The position numbers and the translations under genes were made by a program. Positions 33,720-43,137 of a stretch of 64,000 nucleotides of DNA are shown one piece after another. Origin of the DNA: Planctomycetota bacterium (lineage in GTDB: Bacteria > Planctomycetota > GCA-002687715); NCBI GenBank assembly GCA_009691765.1, contig SIAO01000010.1, positions 1-64,000 on the forward strand, read 5' to 3'. Position 1 is the first letter of the stretch, and every line of letters begins with the position of its first letter. The notes below the pieces were generated by a model. The model made no database searches. It was not told the origin of the DNA and saw nothing but the letters and a program-made list of their open reading frames with translations.

Positions 33720-34829
33720 ATGCGTATTCTGTTCTTGATTAGCGACACAGGCGGCGGACACCGCGCCGCTGCCAATGCCATCGCTGAAGCACTGCGCCTT
33801 GCGCGTCCGAATGTCACCATCGAAATCGTCGATGCGCTGGTCGAAGGCTGCCCGTGGCCACTGCGGCGCGCGCCACAGATCTATGCCTTCGCCATGAAAC
33901 ACTTGCGCTGGATGTGGGCGCTGTTTTTCCATCTCAGCAACGGGCCGTGGAGAGCGCGCATTTCTTCAGATCTCGGCTATCCCTTCAACGCTCGCGGACT
34001 ACGCCGCGTTTTGCGCGACCATCCCGCAGACCTTGTGGTCAGCACGCATCCATTGCTCACGCGCCAAGTGCTGCACGCGCTGAATGCCAATGGCAACAGG
34101 CCACCGTTCGCTGTCGTGGTCACCGATCTCGTCTCGGGGCACTGGACTTGGTACGAGAGCGGCGTGGATCTCTTCTGCGTGCCGACTGAAGGCGCCAAGA
34201 CTGTGATGGTGAGCGGCGGCATCGCTGGCGCGAAGATCCATGTGTGCGGTCAGCCTGTGGCAGCGCGCCTTGCGGCGCTGCGCGCGCAACGTGAATCGCT
34301 GCGTGCAGAACGCGGTTTGACGCAACCCACCGTCTTGCTGCTTGGCGGTGGCGATGGCACCGGAGGCCTCGGCACTTTCGCGCGAGCACTTGCAGCCGCG
34401 CAACTCGGCATCCGCATCGTGGTGGTTTGCGCGCGCAATGCAGCTCTGAAAACTGAGTTGGATAACGCCAACCTCGGGCCGAACGTCACTGTGCTTGGCT
34501 TCGTGAAGGACTTACCAGAGTGGATGGCCGCCAGCGATCTCCTAGTCACCAAGGGCGGGCCAGGCTCCCTCATGGAAGGCTGCGCTGCGGGCCTTCCGAT
34601 GATTGTCTACGACTGGATCCCGGGGCAAGAGATCGGCAATGTGCGCTTAGCACAAGAGCGTGGCTTCGGACGCGTCGCCACAAAGCCAGCGCAACTGGTG
34701 AATGAAGTGCGTGCGCTCATAGCTGACCAAGTGGCCATGGAACGCATGCGCGCGGCGGCGCTCGTCGCAGCAGTGCCAGATGCCTCGGCGCGCATCGCTG
34801 CAACGCTGCTCACGCTCACGCGCGAATGA
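33720..34829 (+). CDS. Glycosyltransferase family 28 (MGDG synthase/MurG-like)
   Basis: A 369-residue peripheral glycosyltransferase. The N-terminal acceptor domain begins LFLISDTGGGHRAAANAI, as in monogalactosyl-diacylglycerol synthases and processive diacylglycerol glucosyltransferases. STHPLLTRQVL and VVVTDLVSGHWTWYE follow. The C-terminal donor-binding half has LLLGGGDGTGGL, GFVKDLPEWMAASDLLVTKGGPGSLMEG and YDWIPGQEIGN. Position after plsY-gpsA supports a membrane glycolipid product made from diacylglycerol. The donor sugar is not predictable. Confidence 0.85.
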   Translation: MRILFLISDTGGGHRAAANAIAEALRLARPNVTIEIVDALVEGCPWPLRRAPQIYAFAMKHLRWMWALFFHLSNGPWRARISSDLGYPFNARGLRRVLRDHPADLVVSTHPLLTRQVLHALNANGNRPPFAVVVTDLVSGHWTWYESGVDLFCVPTEGAKTVMVSGGIAGAKIHVCGQPVAARLAALRAQRESLRAERGLTQPTVLLLGGGDGTGGLGTFARALAAAQLGIRIVVVCARNAALKTELDNANLGPNVTVLGFVKDLPEWMAASDLLVTKGGPGSLMEGCAAGLPMIVYDWIPGQEIGNVRLAQERGFGRVATKPAQLVNEVRALIADQVAMERMRAAALVAAVPDASARIAATLLTLTRE

Positions 34830-34847
34830 GCGCTGCTTACGCGCGGC

Positions 34848-36137
34848 CTACAGTGTCGCGCTGATGGTGCCAGAAACTGTGCGTATGCCACTCAGCGCAG
34901 CCGCATCGCCGCTCAGGAAACCCACGTGCAGCGTGAGACCTGCAAGCGACGGAGTTGGCGGGACGAAGAAACCGAACGTGGTGTTGGCACTGGCATCCAA
35001 GAATCCGAGTGGGTTGTTCAGCCACTGAGGCATCTGCGTGCCGTAGAGCACGACGGTGGCAAGAATGTCGTCGTAACCGAGGCTCACAACGCGGGGGTCT
35101 GAAGGTGCGCCGAAACTGGACAACGGAATGCTTCCGCTGCTGAACGACAGCATTGCGAGGAAGGGCAAACCCGCATCGCCAGGCGCACGGCACTGCACCC
35201 AGTTCCAAGAGCCTTGCGCAGGCGTGTTGCCGAAGCGGCAATGATCGTAGATGTAAGCCGCAGGCGTTGTGCCCGTGACGGCACCCACGCTCACCGCAAC
35301 ACTCACCGGACCACCGTTCCCGGCTGCAGGCACAGTGCATGACAGCAACGAAGGCGTTTTCCACACCACATTGGTCGCAGACACGCCACCAAACTTCACA
35401 GCGCACCCCGACGACGGGAAATTGCTGCCTGCAATTTGAACAGTACCGCCGCCATCCAAGAACCCGTGGTTGGCAGCGAGGTTGCTCACTACAGGAACCA
35501 GCGGACCGACTTGCCCGTACAGAAACTGCATACCGGCAGCGTCGTCGTTATGGACACTGCGATTCGCGATGGAACCGGCGGAGACGGTCGGAGCCATCGT
35601 GGCGCCGGCCACTGCGCTGTGATCCAGCCCGAGCGCATGGCCGAGCTCGTGGCACGCCACGGACTGAATGTCGAACTGATTCCACGCTGGTGATGTGGCC
35701 CACACAAAGTCGTAGCCCACCATGCGATCGAAAAACACAATGTCGAAGTTGGTGATGCTGCCGCCGAGCGACCACCAGTAGCAGGCCGCGAGCGGACCGT
35801 TGCCGTCGGTGTTGCTGTAGTAGACGGTGTTCACGCCATCGGCGGCGACGGTAGCCACGGCGGTTTCACCGGCGTAGTTGAAAGTGAAGTTGCCTTGGCC
35901 GCTCACACGCCATTCGTCGGCACCTGCGCGAATCGCAGCGACTTGAGCGTTTGCGTTGCCCGCACTGGCATCAATGAAACTCGGATTGATGCGGAAGTTC
36001 ACCGTAGGGCTGTTGAACTTCGAACCCGTGACCGCGTAGGCGGCCGCTTCATCCGTAGGCCATCCCGCCACGAGGACGAGCGCGAGCGTCGCGATCGATG
36101 GAAACAAATAGCGACGCAGTGGGTGCGTGGTGCTCAT
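34848..36137 (-). CDS. Secreted matrixin-like metalloprotease with IPT/TIG domain
   Basis: A 429-residue exported protease. After a signal peptide, a metzincin domain carries the zinc motif HELGHALGLDH (His163, His167, His173) and a downstream Met-turn (ATMAPT). An IPT/TIG beta-sandwich follows at about residues 215-300 (VSNLAANHGFLDGGGTVQIAG). The C-terminal 130 residues are a beta-rich domain similar to those closing many planctomycete secreted proteins. It is predicted to be a zinc endopeptidase acting outside the cell. It lies 4 bases downstream of a small secreted gene, forming a two-gene operon. Confidence 0.85.
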   Translation of the reverse strand: MSTTHPLRRYLFPSIATLALVLVAGWPTDEAAAYAVTGSKFNSPTVNFRINPSFIDASAGNANAQVAAIRAGADEWRVSGQGNFTFNYAGETAVATVAADGVNTVYYSNTDGNGPLAACYWWSLGGSITNFDIVFFDRMVGYDFVWATSPAWNQFDIQSVACHELGHALGLDHSAVAGATMAPTVSAGSIANRSVHNDDAAGMQFLYGQVGPLVPVVSNLAANHGFLDGGGTVQIAGSNFPSSGCAVKFGGVSATNVVWKTPSLLSCTVPAAGNGGPVSVAVSVGAVTGTTPAAYIYDHCRFGNTPAQGSWNWVQCRAPGDAGLPFLAMLSFSSGSIPLSSFGAPSDPRVVSLGYDDILATVVLYGTQMPQWLNNPLGFLDASANTTFGFFVPPTPSLAGLTLHVGFLSGDAAALSGIRTVSGTISATL

Positions 36138-36141
36138 CGGA

Positions 36142-36594
36142 TCACTTTCCCTTCAGTTCTTGGGCGATGTCGGCTTCCAGCAACTCGAGAGCGAGCCCGT
36201 TGAGTTCTGCAACTTTGCCGTCGACCACCGTGAGCTTGCCGCGCTCCCAACCGAGCACCGGGCACCAAGCGTTTTGGCGCAAGAACAGAACCACGTCTTC
36301 ACCGACGCGGAAAACTGGCACTTTGGAGACATGCAGTGTGGTCTCGCCGATGGTGCCGCCAGGAATGGTGACGATGAACGGTTCCATTCCTGCGCCCTTC
36401 AGATTCTTTTGCGGCTGCAAGGCCACGTCGGTGACCAGCAACTGGCCTTGCCAGCGCGTCTCGAGTGCGCCAACTCGCGCTTCCACGATGCGCTCCGCGG
36501 ACGTCACGAAGAAATGGAACGGGATTTGGGGCGATCCAGCCTGAACCTCGGAGAGACCGAGGAAAACGGCCAACATGGCAACTGCTGTTCGCAT
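36142..36594 (-). CDS. Small secreted protein paired with the matrixin gene
   Basis: A 150-residue exported beta-rich protein with a signal peptide (AVAMLAVFLGLSEVQA). The mature part reads as an OB-like or barwin-like barrel (ERIVEARVGALETRW, PFIVTIPGGTIGETTLHVSKVP, EDVVLFLRQN). Proteins of this pattern are often encoded next to matrixin-type proteases, so it may be an inhibitor, chaperone or substrate of the downstream enzyme. No family is assigned. Start ATG 36594 has CCGGAGTCC upstream. Confidence 0.6.
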   Translation of the reverse strand: MRTAVAMLAVFLGLSEVQAGSPQIPFHFFVTSAERIVEARVGALETRWQGQLLVTDVALQPQKNLKGAGMEPFIVTIPGGTIGETTLHVSKVPVFRVGEDVVLFLRQNAWCPVLGWERGKLTVVDGKVAELNGLALELLEADIAQELKGK

Positions 36595-36873
36595 AGATAA
36601 TGGACTCCGGCTGGCGCCACCCGTGACATCGGCTCATGGCCAATCTAACTTAAGCCATTGGAGCGCATGGATTTGAAACCGGTGAGCGGAACTGGATTAG
36701 CGCCCTAATCGTGGTCAAGGTCGAAGCATGACTGGGGTCTGGAGAGATCTATCGAGTTGCCTACCATGGACTGCCGATCCAATCCGGGTCGCGTTGTACA
36801 ACCGGTTGGAATCGCTGGTTCGGAGGCCTTCGCGGGCCGCCTTTCCGAGCACCCATCCCTCTGAAGGACCAGT
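36595..36873 (+). promoter_or_regulatory. Promoter region of the oxoacid oxidoreductase operon, with an inverted repeat
   Basis: This 279-base gap between divergent operons holds a perfect inverted repeat, GATTAG-cgcc-CTAATC, at 36695-36710. The spacing suits a dimeric regulator. Weak TTGAAA (36673-36678) lies upstream. A long leader (about 160 bases) would precede the korA ATG. Confidence 0.4.
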
Positions 36874-38724
36874 ATGAGTACCGGACAATCCGCAGGTGGC
36901 GTCAAGGTTCAGGTCGTTGAAGAAGTGGTCATCCGTTTCGCGGGTGACTCCGGCGACGGCATGCAGCTGACGGGCACGCAGTTCACGACCACCAGTGCGC
37001 TGGTTGGCAACGATCTCGCGACCTTCCCGGACTACCCCGCGGAAATCCGCGCGCCTGTCGGCACGCTGCCCGGAGTGAGCGCCTTCCAAGTGCGCTTCTC
37101 CTCCACCGACATCCACTCGCCCGGCGATGCGCCCGATGCACTCGTGGCCATGAACCCCGCGGCCCTCAAGGTGAACTTGAAGGAGCTCAAGAAGGGCGGG
37201 CTGATCATCGTCAACGAAGGCAACTTCGGGCCGTCGGATTTGGCCAAGGCCACCTACGCCTACAACCCGCTCGAATCCAGCGATCTCGATGGCTATCAAG
37301 TCGTGCGCGTCGATTTGAACAAGCTCACGAAGGAAGCGCTCGCCGGACTCGGCCTCGACACCAAGACCACGCTGCGCTGCAAGAATTTCTTCGCGCTCGG
37401 CATGACCTACTGGGTCTACAGCCGTCCGATCGAGCCCACGCTCAAGTGGATGGAAACACAATTCAAGAAGCGCCCTGAGCTGATTGAAGCCAATCAGCGC
37501 GCACTGAAAGCTGGCTACAACTGGTGCGACATCACCGGCGTGTTTCAGTCGCGCTACGAAGTGCCGCCTGCGCCGCTCACGCCTGGCAAGTACAGAAACA
37601 TCATGGGCAACCAAGCGACAGCGCTTGGTCTCGTGGCCGCCGCGCGTTTGGCGAATTTGCAACTCTTCTTGGGTTCGTACCCCATCACGCCTGCGAGCGA
37701 TGTGCTGCACGATCTCTCGAAGTACAAGCAGTACGGCGTGGTGACTTTCCAAGCGGAAGACGAAATCGCAGCGGCTTGCGCGGCTGTGGGCGCGGCTTAC
37801 GCAGGCAACCTCGCAGTCACCGCCACTTCAGGCCCTGGGCTTGCGCTAAAAGGTGAAGCCATCGGCCTCGCTGTGATGACCGAGCTGCCCGTCGTCATCA
37901 TCGATGTGCAGCGCGGCGGGCCGTCCACCGGCCTGCCCACCAAGACGGAACAAGCCGACTTGTTGCAAGCGGTGTATGGGCGCAATTCAGAAGCGCCGCT
38001 GTGCGTCATCGCGGCGCGCAGCCCCAGCGATTGCTTCGATGCCGCTGTCGAAGCTTGCCGCATCGCGGTCGAGCACATGACGCCGGTCATCTTGCTCACC
38101 GATGGCTACATCGCGAACGGTGCAGAACCTTGGCTGCTGCCAGCCATGGACTCGCTGAAGCCAATCAAGGCGGAGTTCCGCACGCAACCTGAGGGTTTCC
38201 AGCCCTACTCGCGCAATCCTGACACCCTGGCCCGCCCGTGGGTGAAGCCTGGCACGCCCGGCCTCGAACACCGCATCGGCGGCATCGAAAAGGCTGACGG
38301 CAGTGGCAACATTTCCTACGACCCAACCAACCACGAGTTCATGTGCCGGACTCGCGCCGACAAGGTGGCGCGCATCGCCAACTTCATCCCTGAAGCGACG
38401 GTGAAGGGTGTGCAGTCAGGAAAAGTGTTGGTGCTCTCGTGGGGCGGCACCTACGGCAGCGTGGCTGCCGCGTTGGAAAGCTGTGAGAAGAAAAAACAGA
38501 GCGTCGGTTGGGTGCACCTGCGACACTTGAACCCGTTCCCACGCAATCTCGGCGAGATCATCAAGCGCTTCGACAAAGTGCTGGTGCCTGAACTGAACCT
38601 CGGACAACTCGTACGCATGATCCGCGACCAGTTCGTGGTGCCTGCGATCCCGTACAACAAGATTCAAGGGCGTCCCTTCATGACCAGCGAAGTCATCGAG
38701 GCCATCGAAAAGGAATTAGGCTGA
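36874..38724 (+). CDS. korA: 2-oxoacid:acceptor oxidoreductase, fused gamma-alpha subunit
   Basis: A 616-residue subunit of a ferredoxin-dependent 2-oxoacid oxidoreductase (2-oxoglutarate type by architecture). The N-terminal gamma domain (about 1-200) has RFAGDSGDGMQLTGTQF and FPDYPAEIRAPVGTLPGVSAFQ. The alpha domain follows with GSYPITPASDVLHDL, FQAEDEIAAACAAVGAAYAG, SGPGLALKGEAIGLAV, and VQRGGPSTGLPTKTEQADL, and ends in a transketolase C-terminal-like region. By family it makes acyl-CoA plus reduced ferredoxin, or fixes CO2 in reverse. The TPP subunit is encoded directly downstream. Confidence 0.93.
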   Translation: MSTGQSAGGVKVQVVEEVVIRFAGDSGDGMQLTGTQFTTTSALVGNDLATFPDYPAEIRAPVGTLPGVSAFQVRFSSTDIHSPGDAPDALVAMNPAALKVNLKELKKGGLIIVNEGNFGPSDLAKATYAYNPLESSDLDGYQVVRVDLNKLTKEALAGLGLDTKTTLRCKNFFALGMTYWVYSRPIEPTLKWMETQFKKRPELIEANQRALKAGYNWCDITGVFQSRYEVPPAPLTPGKYRNIMGNQATALGLVAAARLANLQLFLGSYPITPASDVLHDLSKYKQYGVVTFQAEDEIAAACAAVGAAYAGNLAVTATSGPGLALKGEAIGLAVMTELPVVIIDVQRGGPSTGLPTKTEQADLLQAVYGRNSEAPLCVIAARSPSDCFDAAVEACRIAVEHMTPVILLTDGYIANGAEPWLLPAMDSLKPIKAEFRTQPEGFQPYSRNPDTLARPWVKPGTPGLEHRIGGIEKADGSGNISYDPTNHEFMCRTRADKVARIANFIPEATVKGVQSGKVLVLSWGGTYGSVAAALESCEKKKQSVGWVHLRHLNPFPRNLGEIIKRFDKVLVPELNLGQLVRMIRDQFVVPAIPYNKIQGRPFMTSEVIEAIEKELG

Positions 38725-38727
38725 GCC

Positions 38728-39738
38728 ATGAGCACGACCACACTCACCAAGAAGGACTACAAGAGCGATCAAGAAGTGCGCTGGTGCCCAGGCTGCGGGG
38801 ACTACGCCATTCTGAATGCCGTGCAGGGCGTATTCGCCGAGTTGCAGATGGACCGCGCCAAGACGGTGATCGTCTCCGGCATCGGCTGCTCGTCGCGCTT
38901 CCCCTATTACATGAGCACGTACGGTTTCCACACCATCCACGGCCGTGCACCTGCAGTGGCCACGGGCATCAAGTTGGCGAATCCGGATCTCGATGTGTGG
39001 GTCGTCACTGGCGACGGCGACGGGCTGAGCATCGGCGGCAACCATTTCATCCATGCGTTGCGCCGCAACGTGGGATTGAAAGTGATGCTGTTCAACAACC
39101 GCATTTACGGACTGACCAAAGGCCAGTACTCGCCGACTTCGCTTGTGGGCGCTGTGACCAAGTCTTCGCCCAGTGGTGCGCTCGACAACCCGTTCACTCC
39201 GGTGAGTGTCGCGCTCGGTGCAGGCGCAGCCTTCGTGGCCCGCAGCGTCGATATCTTCGGCAAGCACTTGCAAGACACCATCCGCGCCGCAGCCGGCGTC
39301 AAAGGCTCGGCATTCGTCGAGATCTTGCAAAACTGCAACATCTTCAACGACGGCGCTTGGGAGCACGTCACCGAGAAGGGTGTGAAGGACGACAACGTCG
39401 TTGAACTGCGAGCAGGGAAGCCGTTGCAGTTCGGCAAAGAACAGAACCTCGGCCTGCGTTTGCGCGGTTTCGATGTCGAGAAGTTCAACATCGGCAGCGA
39501 AGGCGGCGTGGATGACTGCATCGTCTGGAATCCAGCGACGCCAAATCCGGGCCTCGCGTTCGCGATGGCGCAGCTCAACGAACGCGAGATGCCCACACCC
39601 ATCGGCGTGTTCCGCGATGTCGAACGCGCTAATTACGAACAGGCGGTGCACGCTCAGATCGCAGAAGCCCGTGCCAAGCACGGGGACGGCGATTTGAAGA
39701 AGTTGCTGCACTCCGGAGACACTTGGACCGTCTCCTGA
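38728..39738 (+). CDS. korB: 2-oxoacid:acceptor oxidoreductase, TPP-binding beta subunit
   Basis: A 336-residue partner of the upstream subunit. It has WCPGCGDYAILNAV, a GIGCSSRFPYYMSTYGFHTIHGRA segment, and the TPP/Mg motif GDGDGLSIGGNH. A later NNRIYGLTKGQYSPTS segment is also diagnostic of KorB/PorB. No 4Fe-4S ferredoxin domain is fused, so electrons must pass to a separate ferredoxin not seen here. It starts 3 bases past the korA stop and is followed closely by an MFS gene. Confidence 0.94.
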   Translation: MSTTTLTKKDYKSDQEVRWCPGCGDYAILNAVQGVFAELQMDRAKTVIVSGIGCSSRFPYYMSTYGFHTIHGRAPAVATGIKLANPDLDVWVVTGDGDGLSIGGNHFIHALRRNVGLKVMLFNNRIYGLTKGQYSPTSLVGAVTKSSPSGALDNPFTPVSVALGAGAAFVARSVDIFGKHLQDTIRAAAGVKGSAFVEILQNCNIFNDGAWEHVTEKGVKDDNVVELRAGKPLQFGKEQNLGLRLRGFDVEKFNIGSEGGVDDCIVWNPATPNPGLAFAMAQLNEREMPTPIGVFRDVERANYEQAVHAQIAEARAKHGDGDLKKLLHSGDTWTVS

Positions 39739-39748
39739 TCTCCCTCCT

Positions 39749-40858
39749 GTGTCTCTGAATCGCACCGCGCTCTGGATTGCCGCTGTCACCTTGCTTCAGG
39801 TGGGTGAGCAGCAGTCCATGACGCTGATGCTGCCGCAGTTGAGCGCGATCTGGCCCGATGCCGATGCGCGCTTGTTGCTCTTGAGTTACGCACTCGGCGC
39901 AGCGCTCGCACCGCTGTGGTTGTTCCAGACATTCCCACGGCTCGCGGCGAATCACGCTGCGATGGGCGCTCTCATCGCGCTCGCGCTCGCCAATGGCATG
40001 TTTGCCATGCTGCCTCCGTTCGGCGTGGCCTTGGCAGCGCGCGCTTTAGTGGGTGCTGCCTCCGGTGTGCTCTCAACGGCGTTGCTCGATGTCGCGGCGC
40101 GCCAAGGACGCGGAGCTGTGCTGGCTCAATCAGGCGCCTTCGTTGCGGGCATCGCTTTGTTCATGCCTCTCGACGCTTGGCTCGGCGCACTCATCGACAT
40201 TGATGGCGTGGCCTCGGTGTACTCAGGGCTCGCGCTTTGCGCATTCATTCCCGCGGCGCATTGCTTGCCCGATGAAAAAGACCTGCATGTGAGCGCCTCT
40301 GCTGAAGATGCGGCGGCGCAAGCGAATCCGCGCGAACGGCGCTTGCTCTTCGCAGCCCTGCTTTCCGCCGCTGCGCTGGCAGCTCCAGTGGCATTCACTC
40401 CCGCGGTGTTGCAATCGCAGAGCGGCGGCAACTTGGACCTCTACGACACCGGCATGTTGCTGTCGTTCAGCGCGCTCGGACCGATGTTGGTGGTGCTGCT
40501 GCGTCGTCAGATCTTCGCGGGCCGCTCTTTTGCCGTGCTGGCGCGCGGAGCCACATGGATCTTGCTGCCAGCCATCTTGCTCCTCGCCGGCGCACTCCAC
40601 GATCCGTTGACGGCAGCCTTGTTGTTGCCCGTGATTCTCGGCATTGAAACCGTACGCCGCACCGGCCTTGCTGGGCTGATGGCCACCGCCGTGCCTGTCG
40701 GAGAACGGCGCGCGTTCCTCGCGCTGCGCGGTCTGGTTCTACAACTTGGCACAGCCGTAGGACTCGCTGCCGCGTTGCCTTGGGGCTCGTTCACAGGCGC
40801 GTGCATGCTCTCTGCGGGCTTCGCAGCAGCAGCAGCAATCTGCATCCCGCGGCGCTGA
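39749..40858 (+). CDS. Major facilitator superfamily-like membrane protein
   Basis: A 369-residue integral membrane protein with about 11 hydrophobic segments and a large cytoplasmic loop (about residues 178-195, DEKDLHVSASAEDAAAQ), the usual MFS N/C-domain linker. It is shorter than most MFS carriers and lacks a clear motif A (GxxxDRxGR). It could be a divergent carrier or a non-transporting relative. GTG 39749 is used as start, 10 bases past korB, so it is probably in the korAB operon. The substrate is unknown. Confidence 0.65.
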   Translation: MSLNRTALWIAAVTLLQVGEQQSMTLMLPQLSAIWPDADARLLLLSYALGAALAPLWLFQTFPRLAANHAAMGALIALALANGMFAMLPPFGVALAARALVGAASGVLSTALLDVAARQGRGAVLAQSGAFVAGIALFMPLDAWLGALIDIDGVASVYSGLALCAFIPAAHCLPDEKDLHVSASAEDAAAQANPRERRLLFAALLSAAALAAPVAFTPAVLQSQSGGNLDLYDTGMLLSFSALGPMLVVLLRRQIFAGRSFAVLARGATWILLPAILLLAGALHDPLTAALLLPVILGIETVRRTGLAGLMATAVPVGERRAFLALRGLVLQLGTAVGLAAALPWGSFTGACMLSAGFAAAAAICIPRR

Positions 40859-40861
40859 CCA

Positions 40862-42199
40862 TCAGCGCAATTGCAAGCGTTGCGCCGGACCAAGCATCGA
40901 GGCAGGCAACGCCGGCGCTTTGACGAAACGCTGCGACAATCGCTGCGCTTCGAGAATCGGCGTGAGCGCTTCCAAGAAACACCACGCGCGGGCCATCCAA
41001 CCGAATTGGTTGTCGTGAATGCCGTCGATGAACAAGTCCGGCTCGCGTGGCATGCGCGCAGCGATGTCCAAGACGAGCACCGCATGAGCTTCCGCCCATG
41101 TGCGAAACACAGCCTGCTGCAACGCGACAGCGCGGCAGAGCATTGCGGTGCTCAGCGGCGACGTCATGATGTTCAAGTCATTGAAGATCTCGGCGTGGCG
41201 CTGCGGATGCAAGCTCATGCCTTCGCGCACGACCCAAGGGAAAGTGGCCAACAGCAACTGCGAACCCGCAGCGCGTGACTCGACCTCGATGCGCTCCCAG
41301 TCCGCGAGGATCGGCCGCATGCCAAGCACGTTGCGCTCGCTCACGATCGCAGAATCTGGATTCGTTTCCTCCAAACCCGCAGGCAACACGAAACGTTGCA
41401 GCGGCTTGGCTGGTTCCGCCAACACAGAAGTCTGCGCGCCAATTCCGCTGATGCGTCGCGCCAACGCACTCCAAGACGCCGCACCCTGCAACGCACCTTC
41501 ACGCGACACACCACCAGCCGCTTCCAGCAAGCCGGGCGGCGGCGCGCGAAACTTCTCTGCACCATCCCTGCGCACCACGCTGTCCGGCGCAAACTGATTC
41601 GCGCCTTCCATGTATACGATGAAATCCGGCGAAAACGGCAACGCTTCGGTGCGCACGATCGCAGCAATGTCATCTGAAGTGATGCCTTCACGCCCGAGAT
41701 TCAACACTTCGTAGCGCAACGGATTGTTGTGACGCTGCGCCCAGAGGTTGAGCCAATGTTCGAGGAGCTGCGTCCAGCTCCTGTCTTGGTTGTGATTACT
41801 GACGGTGGTGCTGGCACCGACGCACGCGCTGCGCTTCACACACTCGCGCGGCATTGAACACATAATGCACCGCCCAGGTGCGATGCTTGGCTTCACGCTC
41901 ACGCAGGATTGGATCGACGCTGCCACGCTGCGGCGGCGCGGACACTTGCATCATCCACTGCGGGTCCAAGTCGGTGCGTCCGTTGCCAGCCGTCAACTGC
42001 TGCGCGAGCAGAGCGAGGTCGGCTCCAGCACTTTCCACTTCTGCTGTGTGCCGTTGCAGCGTGAACGCGAACACGCGATAACCGCCAATGAGGCGCAGGC
42101 TCACCTCGATCAACAACAGCCAGCGAGCGCTAGCAACAACGCGAGCAAACGGAACATGAACCGACGGCGCGGCGATAACTCTGATTTCGCAATTTGCAT
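40862..42199 (-). pseudogene. SGNH/GDSL-type hydrolase broken by two apparent frameshifts
   Basis: Three reading frames together give one membrane-anchored SGNH hydrolase. Frame 1 (42199 to about 42112) encodes a basic N-terminus and membrane segment (RRRFMFRLLALLLALAG). Frame 2 (about 42116 to 41845) continues with LLIEVSLRLIGGYRVF, a typical family continuation. Back in frame 1 (to 40862) come CVGASTT (nucleophile Ser block), VLNLGREGITS, YMEGANQF and DGIHDNQFG (catalytic Asp/His). All catalytic blocks survive; the middle is displaced by compensating one-base shifts, one near 42112 and one in a GCGC tract near 41850. Either this is a recent pseudogene or the sequence has two indel errors. 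Confidence 0.7.
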
Positions 42200-42279
42200 A
42201 ACAGCACTGCGAGCTTAGCCGTGAGCCGGGGCAAGAGTGAGCGAGGGCGGAGCACGGTCCAAAGTGGGCGGAGCAATCC

Positions 42280-42346
42280 GTTGGAGTGCCTCCGAGCCGA
42301 AATGCGGAATCCCTTCAGGACATACGGAACCCGCGCTCACCACCAC
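42280..42346 (+). repeat. Dispersed intergenic repeat, copy A
   Basis: A segment of about 65 bases recurs in inverted orientation at 48433-48496. The central 33 bases, from AAATGCGGAATCCCTTCAGG onward, differ by one base (CATACGG versus CATGCGG). Within the unit the octamer ATGCGGAA, or a close form, occurs twice, 20 bases apart. It lies between a hypothetical gene's stop and the broken SGNH gene. Confidence 0.75.
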
Positions 42347-42352
42347 CCGCGC

Positions 42353-42976
42353 TTAGAAGCGCCAGCGGAGGCAGTAGCAGAGCGCCCAGCTTGGCGGTTG
42401 ATTCCCGCTGAAGGTGTCGGCGTAACGCTGCACGCGCGCGGGTTGCGCGGCCATGGTTTGTTGCATCAAGTCAAAGCTGCGTTGGCGGCGCGTCTCGGCT
42501 GCAGTGATGTCTTCGCCCCGCGCGGCTTGCAACGCCACGAGTTGGGCGCGCACGGCCAGCGCTTGCGGCGTGTCTTCACCAGCCTCCGCCACGATCAAGG
42601 CTTCAGCACGACGGACGGCGCGCACGGCGCCACGTCCATCACCCCGGCGCGCCGCGGTGGCTGCTAACTGCGTAAGTACGAGGGCTTGGAGATGCCCGTT
42701 GCTGCGTCCGGCCACTGTCGTCCAAGCATCGTGCGCCGCGGTAAACGCCTTTTCATGACAGTCGAGCAGCAAGTGTGCGACGGATTCCATCAACTTCAGT
42801 GCCGCCAAATCGTCGATGGCACGAGTGAGGAAGAAAGCGCGTGCGGCTAGGGCTCGTTCGCCACCGCTGGATTCCATGAACACTTGGAGTTCCGGCAGCC
42901 GACCCTGCAAAAGACCCGCCAGATGCTCGAGCACAGGCTGTGGTTTGAAGGTGCGTGGCGTGGCGGTCAGAACCAT
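42353..42976 (-). CDS. Hypothetical helical protein
   Basis: A 207-residue, almost all-helical soluble protein rich in Ala, Leu and Arg, with helix pairs such as LTRAIDDLAALKLMESVAHLL and GRGAVRAVRRAEALIVAEAG that suggest a TPR-like scaffold. No signal peptide or catalytic motif. GGAGG lies 7 bases before ATG 42976, so it is well expressed at the translational level. Divergent from the M28 peptidase. Function unknown. Confidence 0.6.
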   Translation of the reverse strand: MVLTATPRTFKPQPVLEHLAGLLQGRLPELQVFMESSGGERALAARAFFLTRAIDDLAALKLMESVAHLLLDCHEKAFTAAHDAWTTVAGRSNGHLQALVLTQLAATAARRGDGRGAVRAVRRAEALIVAEAGEDTPQALAVRAQLVALQAARGEDITAAETRRQRSFDLMQQTMAAQPARVQRYADTFSGNQPPSWALCYCLRWRF

Positions 42977-43137
42977 GGAGAGCCTCCGGAGGCCCTGTCA
43001 CTCTCGGCCACCTCGGGTACTTTCGGCACGCCGAGGTACCTTTCCGAAGTCCATTTCCAGAAGAGCTCCGCACGGATGCACTGGTCTGGGAATCGAGTGA
43101 ACGAAACCGGTGTTGTTGCTCCTTGGAGGTTCTCACC

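Noticed and set aside
42105..42199. TGA after the GCC codons in the SGNH gene as a Sec codon
   Set aside because: The following frame is not similar to an SGNH protein and lacks a SECIS-like hairpin; the alternative frame continues the protein, so a frameshift explains it.
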